Positions 6,250-13,376 of a stretch of DNA of 24,412 bases are shown here, piece by piece. The notes beneath the pieces are model-generated. The model was not told the origin of the DNA. It did not search any database and saw only the letters and a program-made list of their open reading frames with translations. Numbering within the stretch: position 1 is the first letter of the stretch; every line of letters begins with the position of its first letter. The DNA comes from a virus: positions 1 through 24,412 of the IMG/VR virus record IMGVR_UViG_3300032313_000913. The stretch is one strand, 5' to 3'. Both the position numbers and the translations under genes were made by a program.

Positions 6250-8085
6250 TTACGCCATCAAGTCGCCGTAGACAACCCATGTATTTGCTGCTCTCTTAAA
6301 GAGAGTACAAGATGACCAGGTTGTACGAAGCTTTAGACCAGGTGTTGCGTTAACTGTAACTGTTCCTGATACTGGGGCAATTGTTACTTGTCCAGCTCCA
6401 GTTTGAAGAATATCAATAGATGTTCCGATTGGGAAGTCTAGAGTTGCGTCTTCTGGTATTGTTAAGGTTAGAGGTGATCCTGATCCCATTTCGATTAGAT
6501 CATCTCTTTCAGTTAGTGATGAAAGTGTATATGATTCTGTTTTTGCAACGATTGGTGTTAAAGAATCTACCTTTAATCCAAGGCTGGTTGTTACTGATGC
6601 TGCAAAGTTTGCGTCATCTCCAAGTGCTTGAGCAAGTTCATCAAGTGTATTCATTGCTGCTGGTGCACCAGATATAAGTGCGCTTACCTGTGATGTTGCG
6701 TCTGCAATTGCTTCAGATTTTGCTGTTGCGATTGCTGAAGACTGTGCTGTTGATACTGGCTTATTAGCATCAGAAGTATTGTCAACATTTCCAAGTCCAA
6801 GTGTTGCTGGTGTTACTGCTGCAACCTCTGACTTAAGTGCTAGAAGTGCTGTATCTGCAATTCCATGAACATTTGTAGTGTCTGCTTCATGGGCTGAAAG
6901 AGCGGTAGCCGCTGCTGTAATTTGTGTTTGAACTGATGATGTAACTCCATCTAGGTATCCAATTTCTGTTGAAGAAACTGTACCAATTGATGTTGTACTT
7001 GGAAGAGTTACTGTACCAGTAAATGTTGGTGAGGCCAAATCTGATTTAGCTGCAAGAGATGCACCTAGTCCAGAAATTTTGTCTTGGTGAATTGCTGCAG
7101 TAGCACTTACATGATCATTTGTAATTTGAAGATCTGCAATTTTTTCTGCAGTTATTGCATCAACTGCAATTTTATCTGCAGTTACTGCACCATTTAGAAT
7201 TTTTATTGTAGATATTGCATCGGTTGCTAAATCTGCTGTTTCTACAGAGCCTGCAGGAAGTGTTACTGATCCTGTTACTGTTAAGTTAGTTAAGCCGATA
7301 TCTGTTGCTGTAAGGTTTCTAAGCTCAAGATCATCTAGGCTTCCTTGGCTAAAATTAATTGTAGTGCTTGGTGCATCGGTTACTCCTGTAAAGAGTTTCC
7401 ATTTATTAGCAGATGCATCTCTTGCAAATCCTGTGTGATTAGCAACTCCATCATTGTGTTTAGCTACAAATCCTAGATCTAAAGCATTTCCTGCGTTGGT
7501 TGATGCTAATGCAATTAGTGGATCTTCTGTTGTAAAGTTAGCTGTATCTAATGTTACAGTTGTTCCATTAACAAAAAGATTTCCAGCTAATGTTAAATTT
7601 TCTCCTGATATGCTTCCACTTGTTGAAATATCTGTTGCTAGTCCTGTTAGCTTTAATTGTGCCTCTGGAATCTTAGTAGTTCCATCAAGAGAAGCAACAC
7701 CATTTTGTGCTCCACGATCTGCAATTTCTAAGTATGTGCTTGCTGTTGAATTTGTAAGTCCAGTTACTGCTGCATCAACGTAGGCTACTGTTGCAACCAC
7801 TGCTGAATCTACGCTAATTGTAATTGTATTTGCGCCATCATTATAAGTCTTTGTTAAACCTGCACCCATTGTAAGTGCTGTATTGATTGCGTCTTGTGAA
7901 ATTTCTCCAATTTCAGGTGCATCTGCTGCTACGTAAGAAAGGGAATTCCATGCGGTGGATCCATCTCCAACTTTAATTTTTCTAGTGTTTGTTTCAACGC
8001 CTAGCTCTCCTGCTGCAAGTATTGGATTTACTCCAGACCAGTCTGTTGCTGATCCTCTTCGAACTTGAATTCTTACTGTTGACAT
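6250..8085 (-). CDS. Long tail fibre protein with Mtd-N-like N-terminus (611 aa)
   Basis: The N-terminus (STVRIQVRRGSATDWSG..., LAAGELGVETNTRKIKVGDGSTAWNSL) is the small beta module found at the start of many phage fibre proteins and of the Bordetella phage tropism determinant. The middle contains ENLTLAGNLFVNGTTVTLDT-type strand repeats, a helical ADKIAVDAITAEKIADLQI segment, YLDGVTSSVQTQI and an Ala-rich coiled-coil-like part with TPATLGLGNVDNTSD. The C-terminal 100 residues (FPIGTSIDILQTGAGQVTI..., CTLFKRAANTWVVYGDL) resemble a fibre tip domain. Likely role: trimeric host-recognition fibre. GGGAG lies 6 nt upstream of the ATG, and a TGGTATAAT -10 box lies 31 nt upstream. Confidence 0.85.
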   Translation of the reverse strand: MSTVRIQVRRGSATDWSGVNPILAAGELGVETNTRKIKVGDGSTAWNSLSYVAADAPEIGEISQDAINTALTMGAGLTKTYNDGANTITISVDSAVVATVAYVDAAVTGLTNSTASTYLEIADRGAQNGVASLDGTTKIPEAQLKLTGLATDISTSGSISGENLTLAGNLFVNGTTVTLDTANFTTEDPLIALASTNAGNALDLGFVAKHNDGVANHTGFARDASANKWKLFTGVTDAPSTTINFSQGSLDDLELRNLTATDIGLTNLTVTGSVTLPAGSVETADLATDAISTIKILNGAVTADKIAVDAITAEKIADLQITNDHVSATAAIHQDKISGLGASLAAKSDLASPTFTGTVTLPSTTSIGTVSSTEIGYLDGVTSSVQTQITAAATALSAHEADTTNVHGIADTALLALKSEVAAVTPATLGLGNVDNTSDANKPVSTAQSSAIATAKSEAIADATSQVSALISGAPAAMNTLDELAQALGDDANFAASVTTSLGLKVDSLTPIVAKTESYTLSSLTERDDLIEMGSGSPLTLTIPEDATLDFPIGTSIDILQTGAGQVTIAPVSGTVTVNATPGLKLRTTWSSCTLFKRAANTWVVYGDLMA

Positions 8086-8116
8086 TTTTTCTCCCTTTGT
8101 TACTTTATATTAGATT

Positions 8117-8125
8117 ATTATACCA
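8117..8125 (-). promoter_or_regulatory. Extended -10 box (TGGTATAAT) upstream of the long fibre gene
   Basis: Minus-strand TGGTATAAT, 31 nt before the ATG at 8085, with a GGGAG ribosome binding site between. Unlike the leaderless cases this gives a normal leader. No clear -35 box. Confidence 0.45.
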
Positions 8126-8133
8126 TTATTTAT

Positions 8134-8667
8134 TTATACTAAAGTACCTGAATCAAAAGTTAATTCGTACACTAAAGTGTCTGGGTATCCACCATTTGCA
8201 TATTTATTTGCCGATGTTGAAACCCCGTTGCCTTGAACTGTATATACTGGTTGACCATCATAATCAATTGCAAGACCTATATCCATGAAGCTTATATCTG
8301 GGGTTGCTTCCCAGTCTACGTTTCCAGAATCAAAGACCATTCCATAAGCTGCAGTTGATGGGCTTCCGCCATCAGCAAATTTAGTTGCTGTTGTAGATAC
8401 CCCATTAGCTTGAACTGTATAGATTGGCTCACTATTGTAATCAATTGCAAGACCTACGTCCATTAAATTAATCATTGTGTTTTCGTCTGGAACTTCTGAA
8501 TTTAAAGCTATTGGCATCCATTGGCCATTTAGCTGAATTTGTAATTTATTTGTTACGGTATCAAATCTTAAGGGAGTAGACCCTAATACAACATTAGACT
8601 CAAACGTAGCAGTGCCTGCGACATTTAGTCCATTCTTAACTCTAAAATTCTTATCTACTGTTGCCAT
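8134..8667 (-). CDS. Short tail fibre-related protein with internal duplication (177 aa)
   Basis: The N-terminus MATVDKNFRVKNGLNVAGTATFE is shared with the gene at 8736-10004 (MATVVKNFRIKSGLIVEGATG), which suggests a common attachment module. PLRFDTVTNKLQIQLNGQWMPIAL at about 32-55 is a fibre-type strand unit. Residues of about 70-120 and 126-175 are an internal repeat (MDVGLAIDYNSEPIYTVQANGVST versus MDIGLAIDYDGQPVYTVQGNGVST, each ending VFDSG or TFDSG). The likely role is structural, in the tail-fibre assembly. AGGGGA lies about 16 nt upstream of the ATG, rather distant. Confidence 0.72.
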   Translation of the reverse strand: MATVDKNFRVKNGLNVAGTATFESNVVLGSTPLRFDTVTNKLQIQLNGQWMPIALNSEVPDENTMINLMDVGLAIDYNSEPIYTVQANGVSTTATKFADGGSPSTAAYGMVFDSGNVDWEATPDISFMDIGLAIDYDGQPVYTVQGNGVSTSANKYANGGYPDTLVYELTFDSGTLV

Positions 8668-8735
8668 TTAAGTTCACATATCCCCTAAGTGTTTTTTTGG
8701 GAAGATTTCAGGCTCTCCCCTGGCCCTTTATTAAA

Positions 8736-10004
8736 TTATTTAAGAAGTGTTCCAGAAACTTTAACTGTTGAGTTATCTACTGGAGTTACTCTTATTCTTA
8801 CATTTGAACCTGATACGTCTGCTGTAATTGTTCCTCTTGATCCATTAGTTCCGACAATTGCATATTCTGTAACTGCTACATTGTCTGACGAGTCTAGTGT
8901 TATTAGAACCTCTGATACTTCATTGTGTGTTACGTTGTCAATTTTAACAAGAACCTTGGCTGAGCGGTAGTCTGCCTTTGCCCACTCATAAGCTGTTCCA
9001 GCAACTGATGCTGTTCCAGATGATGAAGCTGCAAACTGCTTAGCTTGATCATTTACGTTCAATGCTGTAAATGCTGTTGTTCCGTTTTGCTGTGCTGTAT
9101 TAGCGGCTGCTGCTGTTGCTTCTGCTGCTGCTTGCGCTGCGTTGGCCTTTGTGGTTGCGTCTGCTGCTGCAGTTGCTTCCGCTGCAGATTGTGCTGCGTT
9201 AGCCTTTGATGTTGCATCTGAAGCTGCTGCTGTAATTGCTGCAGATTCTGCTGCATCGGCTTCTGCTTTAGCGAAAGCTGTTGTAGCTATTTGAGTAGTA
9301 TTTGTATCTGCTGCTGCTGTTGGTGCAGTAGGTGTTCCAGTTAAATCTGGAGAAGCAAGTGGGGCTTTTGTTCCCAAAGCTGTTGTAATAGTTGTTGTGT
9401 AATTAGCATCATCATTAATTGCTGCTGCTAATTCATTTAATGTATTAAGAAGGTCTGGTGCGCCGTCTACTAATGTACTTACTGCGCCAGAAATTGCTGT
9501 GTTACGATTTGAAACCTCTGTTGAAATTGCAGATGAAAGTGCTGCTGCTGCAGTTGCCTCTGCTGCTGCTTGCGCTGCGTTGGCCTTTGTGGTTGCGTCT
9601 GCTGCTGCAGTTGCTACTGAAGCTGAGTCTCCTGATACTCTAAGTGCTGCTTCTGCTGCTACTTTAGTAGTTGCATCTGTTGCTGCTGCTGTAATTGCTG
9701 CTGCTTCGGCTGCGTTAGCCTTTGTAGTTGCATCTGATGATGCTGCAGAAATTGCTGCAGACTGAGCAGATGAAGCTGATCCATAAGCGTCAAATACGTT
9801 AGCCTTTACTGTAAGATTTCCTGCACCATCGACTGCAAATGTTCCTGCGTCTACTGATTTTACAAGAGTGGCTCCGCCAACAAGGTTAAGAATATAGGAA
9901 TCTGCGCCTGTTTCTGTAAGTATGTTTTGTCCGTTGATTGTACCTGTAGCACCCTCAACTATAAGGCCTGATTTAATTCTAAAGTTTTTTACTACTGTTG
10001 CCAT
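8736..10004 (-). CDS. Ala-rich, coiled-coil tail fibre protein (422 aa)
   Basis: It begins with the MATVVKNFRIKSGLIVEG attachment-type module and continues with a strand segment (ILNLVGGATLVKSVDAGTFAVDGAGNLTVK). Residues of about 70-320 are very rich in Ala, Thr and Ser with repeats such as ATDATTKANAAQAAAEA, typical of a trimeric fibre shaft. The C-terminal 90 residues (WAKADYRSAKVLVKIDNVTHNEVSEVLITLDSSDNVAVTEYAIV... RIRVTPVDNSTVKVSGTLLK) are a domain shared with the gene at 10035-10592. AGAGGAG precedes the ATG. The Ala-repeat DNA (GCTGCTGC type) is prone to slippage. Confidence 0.83.
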   Translation of the reverse strand: MATVVKNFRIKSGLIVEGATGTINGQNILTETGADSYILNLVGGATLVKSVDAGTFAVDGAGNLTVKANVFDAYGSASSAQSAAISAASSDATTKANAAEAAAITAAATDATTKVAAEAALRVSGDSASVATAAADATTKANAAQAAAEATAAAALSSAISTEVSNRNTAISGAVSTLVDGAPDLLNTLNELAAAINDDANYTTTITTALGTKAPLASPDLTGTPTAPTAAADTNTTQIATTAFAKAEADAAESAAITAAASDATSKANAAQSAAEATAAADATTKANAAQAAAEATAAAANTAQQNGTTAFTALNVNDQAKQFAASSSGTASVAGTAYEWAKADYRSAKVLVKIDNVTHNEVSEVLITLDSSDNVAVTEYAIVGTNGSRGTITADVSGSNVRIRVTPVDNSTVKVSGTLLK

Positions 10005-10034
10005 TTTATATGACTCCTCTTATTGCTTTTTTTG

Positions 10035-10592
10035 TTATGCTTTAAGCGTTGTTCTGATATATCTTACTGAGATAGAACCAGAAACAGGGGTGACTCTTAA
10101 ACTAATTATACCTGAGTTTTCTTCAAAGGTATAAGAAAATAAGCTAGTGTTTGTGTTTGAGATAATGTTTGATTCTGAAACCATTATGTCTGTTCCGTTA
10201 TGAGAAACAAGTATTTCTGATGTATATACATCGGAATTCTTTGTCACCTGAATATTATACTTAGCGGTTCTCCATACGCTCTTTGAAAAAGAGTCTACGT
10301 TTGTAGCGTTTTCAATTCCATAGACTGCAAGGTCATTGTTGCCTTCTAATCCAAGAAGCTCTATAACGTTGTCTGTGCTATTGTCTAAATTGATTAACGT
10401 AGTTTCAATAGTAGATACTTTGTACGTCAGTGATGCAGGATCTGTTGAACCGTTTACACCAACTTTTGTTTCTAATGCTTCAATGGCATCATTTGCATTT
10501 ATATGTTGCTGCGAATGAGATGGTGATGATAGCTCGTCGGAAGAATTAGGATTAACTAATTGATCTAAGCTAGTTGGATAATTGGTGGCCAA
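10035..10592 (-). CDS. Tail fibre-associated protein with TTG start (185 aa)
   Basis: The N-terminus (ATNYPTSLDQLVNPN..., SPSHSQQHINANDAIEALETKVGVNGSTDPASLTYKV) is a motif I know from many phage fibre and neck-type proteins. The C-terminal 90 residues (WRTAKYNIQVTKNSDVYTSEILVSHNGTDIMVSESNII... ISLRVTPVSGSISVRYIRTTLKA) match the C-terminal domain of 8736-10004. The start is TTG at 10592, supported by AGGGGG 9 nt upstream; no ATG fits. Likely role: structural component or receptor-binding accessory. Confidence 0.75.
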   Translation of the reverse strand: MATNYPTSLDQLVNPNSSDELSSPSHSQQHINANDAIEALETKVGVNGSTDPASLTYKVSTIETTLINLDNSTDNVIELLGLEGNNDLAVYGIENATNVDSFSKSVWRTAKYNIQVTKNSDVYTSEILVSHNGTDIMVSESNIISNTNTSLFSYTFEENSGIISLRVTPVSGSISVRYIRTTLKA

Positions 10593-10629
10593 TTGACTAC
10601 CCCCTATGTGTAATTATGTTGCTTAGATA

Positions 10630-10635
10630 ATTATA
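10630..10635 (-). promoter_or_regulatory. Possible -10 box (TATAAT) upstream of the TTG-start gene
   Basis: Minus-strand GGTATAATTATC, 37 nt before the TTG start. No TGn extension and no convincing -35 box, so this is weaker than the other promoters. Confidence 0.3.
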
Positions 10636-10665
10636 CCTTATTATTTTTTACAAAGAAGGTTTATT

Positions 10666-10905
10666 TTACCATTTTGACAATGGGCAGGTTGCTGCTTCCA
10701 TTGCTGTCTTCATTTTCATTAGACAGCCACATTGTTTACATTGTGTAGTTAATGATATGAACTCAGGACATCCCCTGCAAATATTTAGTCTTTGTTCTTT
10801 TTTTTCATCAGTAGTCCATACGGTATTTGGATTTAGCATATCCCATGGCTTGACGGTATTTGGATCAACTAGGTTTGCTTTTATTGTTTTCCACCTTGAA
10901 GTCAT
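10666..10905 (-). CDS. Small Cys-rich, probably zinc-binding protein (79 aa; DUF6171-like)
   Basis: Residues C43, C46, C56, C59, C61 and C74 form a CxxC - x9 - CxxCxC - x12 - C pattern (ICRGCPEF, CKQCGCLMKMK, ATCPLSKW) that fits a small zinc finger. I recall similar small proteins in tailed phages, annotated as unknown or DUF6171. The N-terminal 40 residues (KANLVDPNTVKPWDMLNPN) are proline-containing and probably extended. AAGGA lies 7 nt before the ATG, and the stop of the preceding gene is 2 bases away, so the pair is translated together. The function is not known. Confidence 0.72.
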   Translation of the reverse strand: MTSRWKTIKANLVDPNTVKPWDMLNPNTVWTTDEKKEQRLNICRGCPEFISLTTQCKQCGCLMKMKTAMEAATCPLSKW

Positions 10906-10907
10906 AA

Positions 10908-11138
10908 TTAATCCTTGTTAAATGATGTGCCGTTCCATTTCCATCCAGATGCTGGGGTTGGAAGTTGTGATATTTCTATAGGCAAATCTGTAAAATTTAT
11001 TATTTTAGGGTTACTTGATAGTCCTGATCTTAATATTTCTGTTTGAAAGTCTCCTGTTGGTATAGCAAACCATCCAGCAAACTCATTATCAACAAGAACA
11101 AAAAATACTTCTCCGTCAATATCTCTTTTTATAGACAC
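10908..11138 (-). CDS. Small hypothetical phage protein, GTG start (76 aa)
   Basis: Start GTG at 11138 with AGGAG and 8-nt spacing. The product (MSIKRDIDGEVFFVLVDNEFAGWFAIPTGDFQTEIL...) ends in ASGWKWNGTSFNKD, a Trp-Asn-Gly type end also common in phage fibre proteins. Strand-rich, no Cys, no membrane segment. I do not recognise a family. It sits after a hairpin and extended -10 box, and heads a two-gene unit with the Cys-rich protein. Confidence 0.65.
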   Translation of the reverse strand: MSIKRDIDGEVFFVLVDNEFAGWFAIPTGDFQTEILRSGLSSNPKIINFTDLPIEISQLPTPASGWKWNGTSFNKD

Positions 11139-11158
11139 GGTAAATCTCCTTTTTTAAA

Positions 11159-11182
11159 ATTATAGCATAAAAATTATGCTAT
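11159..11182 (-). terminator. Hairpin overlapping a stop codon and an extended -10 box
   Basis: Nine-bp arms ATAGCATAA / TTATGCTAT around a 3-nt loop (11162-11182) include the stop codon of the Hint protein at 11174. The 3' side continues AATTTT, a weak terminator tail. The same arm forms TGCTATAAT (11167 to 11159), an extended -10 for the gene starting at 11138. Termination and re-initiation may therefore share one site. Confidence 0.5.
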
Positions 11183-13366
11183 GGCTATAGTAGAATTAAC
11201 AATAAACCAAGGTTCTGGGGAAGTTCTAATATCATAAACCTTTGAATCAAAATCATCTACTTCAATTGATTCTACTACAATATTTGAGACTGACCCGCTT
11301 GAATCTACATTTATAATGACATCCCCAATATTAATATCTCCAGCATTTCTATATTCTATTCCTTCTGAATTTTTAATAAATATAGGCTGATTAATAGAAT
11401 AGTTTTTACCAATTTTATTAAATCCAATTAATGTTGAAGTTTTTTCTGTTATAGAAACAACCTTTACATTTGAAAATTCAATAACGGATGGTAATTCCTG
11501 TGATGTCTTATTTTGAGATACAGAATTAAGGTTTATGTTTGAACGGCTAATCGATATAAGGTCATCTCCAACAAAAATATCTTTTGCTTTTACTAAACCA
11601 TTTTTAGTAAAGACAAGTCCGTCTGGTGATATACAGCCTTTACCTCCCTTAAATGATGGTGGGAAGAACGGTGGAACGTTTGGTTCAAAAATTGGTGGGA
11701 AGAACGGTGGTATGCCACCATCGACTCCAAAACTTGGTGGGAAGAACGGTGGGAAGAACGGTGGGAAGAACGGTGGTGCAAAAACTGGTGCTGGGTCAGT
11801 TGATTGACATGCTGGATAACTTGTCCCAAACGAACACTGACGAGAGTAGCCGCTACCAGATGCGGACGTGTCGGAACCAGGTTTTGTGTAGCTGCAATTA
11901 CCTACGCCAGCTCCAGGACTAGAGGTTGTACAATGCCATTCGCTTTGTATGCCTATTGGTGCGGGATCTGTTGATTGGCATGCTGGATATGTTCCAGTGT
12001 TGTTGTATATACACTGACGAGAGTAGCCGCTACCAGATCCTGAATTATCAAAACCAGGGGCTGTGTAACTACAGTTACCTACGCCAGCACCTGGAGAAGA
12101 GGTTGTGCAATACCATTGAGAAGCTGGTGCTGGGTTAGTTGATTGACATGCTGGATAAGTTGTTCCAAATGTGCACTGACGAGAGTAGCCGCTACCAGAT
12201 GCGGAGTTATCAAAACCAGGGTCAGTATAACTACAGTTGCCTACGCCACCGCCGTTGGTAGAGGTTGTGCATTTCCATGTGTTTGGTGCTGGAGGATATG
12301 TTATGGTTACGGCTGGAGAAGAAAGCCAGGCGGTCTCTGTAAATCTTGGAGATGTTCCTATAATTAATACTACAAAAGATCCAAATGTATCTGGAGAAGC
12401 ACCAGGTCGATCTATGTCTAAGAAATTAGTGCTAGGACTTGAAGATGCAGAGCTTGCATATACTGAACCATCATTGTACACTGTCCAACTAGTTACAGTT
12501 ATGTTTGTAGCAGACCAAACCAATTTTCCTCCGTAACTGTAAGAAAGCATTCCTGCTGCAACTGAAGGTTTGTTTGGCTTTAAATCGGTAACCGATGCAT
12601 TTTTGCCGTATCCGCTTAATGACGTTCCAGAAACATTGGATGTATTCAATGGATTAATTAATATTCCTAAAGTTCCTGAAGCGGATCCTGTGTCAATTGT
12701 AAATTTACATGTAGTACCTGATGTAGAATATACACCTTTTGCAGAATCTGTATTATTTACCATACTAGTAACTTCTGTAAATGCTACTTCTGGTCCTTGG
12801 TATTGTATATAATAATCATTAGCGCCTTTTACTTTTTCCCATGTAAACTCTACTACGCCATTTGACACAACATTAACAGTTATATCTCCTAAATTAGCGG
12901 GAGCAATTACTGGACTTGATAAGGTATATATATCTCCTGAATTTTTACCATCTGCATTAGTAGCCGAAACTTTACACCTAACCGCATAGCCAACATATTT
13001 TAATGTTTGTTGAGAATCCCATTCGTCTTCAGATAATGCCAAAGAGCTTGTTGTTTTATCAAGTATGTTAGACCAATTAGATGTAGGATATGGAGCTTTT
13101 TGCCATTGATATTCAAATGTTGTTGGTGAATTTTCCCAAGTACCATTTGTTGTTAAAACTGTTTGTTCTGCAGCATAAAGAAATGATGAACCTTGCAAAG
13201 AAAGAGTTGGCAAAACTGTATTGACTGGAACTATTCCTAGTAGATTTTTCCACTCAGACCCATTCCAAACATAAGCCGCCTTAGAATCGTTCCAAGATGT
13301 TCCATCATGGATTTGAATCTTTTTTAAAGGATTCCAACTGGAACCATCAAAAATGTTTAGCGGCAT
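11174..13366 (-). CDS. Large tail/adhesion protein: Ig/FN3-like domains, Cys repeats, FFPP stalk, C-terminal Hint-like domain (730 aa)
   Basis: Residues 1-45 hold Trp-Asn units (DGSSWNPLKKIQIHDGTSW, YVWNGSEWKNL). Residues 50-155 resemble a bacterial Ig-like unit (TVLPTLSL..., EYQWQK, RCKVSATNADG) and 157-258 an FN3-like unit. Residues 363-527 are three repeats of about 55 residues with four Cys each (CTTSSPGAGVGNCSY, GYSRQC, YPACQST). Residues 529-572 are FFPP/PPFFPP stalk. Residues 578-730 are a Hint-like domain: C578-ISPDGLVF, LVKAKDIFVGDDLI, INQPIFIKNSEGIEYRNAGDINIGD and VYDIRTSPEPWFIVNSTIAIA. As in 5011-6216 the block B His is Gln660 and the terminal His-Asn is Ile-Ala. AAGGAG precedes the ATG. 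Probably a host-contact protein. Confidence 0.82.
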   Translation of the reverse strand: MPLNIFDGSSWNPLKKIQIHDGTSWNDSKAAYVWNGSEWKNLLGIVPVNTVLPTLSLQGSSFLYAAEQTVLTTNGTWENSPTTFEYQWQKAPYPTSNWSNILDKTTSSLALSEDEWDSQQTLKYVGYAVRCKVSATNADGKNSGDIYTLSSPVIAPANLGDITVNVVSNGVVEFTWEKVKGANDYYIQYQGPEVAFTEVTSMVNNTDSAKGVYSTSGTTCKFTIDTGSASGTLGILINPLNTSNVSGTSLSGYGKNASVTDLKPNKPSVAAGMLSYSYGGKLVWSATNITVTSWTVYNDGSVYASSASSSPSTNFLDIDRPGASPDTFGSFVVLIIGTSPRFTETAWLSSPAVTITYPPAPNTWKCTTSTNGGGVGNCSYTDPGFDNSASGSGYSRQCTFGTTYPACQSTNPAPASQWYCTTSSPGAGVGNCSYTAPGFDNSGSGSGYSRQCIYNNTGTYPACQSTDPAPIGIQSEWHCTTSSPGAGVGNCSYTKPGSDTSASGSGYSRQCSFGTSYPACQSTDPAPVFAPPFFPPFFPPFFPPSFGVDGGIPPFFPPIFEPNVPPFFPPSFKGGKGCISPDGLVFTKNGLVKAKDIFVGDDLISISRSNINLNSVSQNKTSQELPSVIEFSNVKVVSITEKTSTLIGFNKIGKNYSINQPIFIKNSEGIEYRNAGDINIGDVIINVDSSGSVSNIVVESIEVDDFDSKVYDIRTSPEPWFIVNSTIAIA
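11651..11782 (-). repeat. FFPP coding repeats in the large Hint protein
   Basis: FFPPFFPPFFPP followed by two more separated PPFFPP blocks. The DNA unit (AAGAACGGTGGG on the plus strand) is shared with the repeat at 5482-5613. Confidence 0.88.
11786..12280 (-). repeat. Three Cys-rich coding repeats of about 165 bp
   Basis: Three units with the order WxC - GVGNCSYT - PGxD - SGSGYSRQC - YPACQST - PAP. Each has four Cys at equivalent positions, which fits two disulfides per unit. DNA identity between units is high. Confidence 0.85.
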
Positions 13367-13376
13367 TTCAGGCTCC

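Noticed and set aside
8680-8735. Rho-independent terminator between two fibre genes
   Set aside because: A GGGGAGA/TCTTCCC stem exists, but the run that follows on the transcribed strand is A, not T.
9059-9256. Gln-rich ORF in the Ala-rich fibre gene
   Set aside because: Frame-shifted shadow of GCT/GCA repeats; no start signal, and the parent frame is a clear fibre protein.
5011-13366. True self-splicing inteins
   Set aside because: There is no C-terminal extein, and block B His and terminal His-Asn are missing; a Hint-like domain is the better description.
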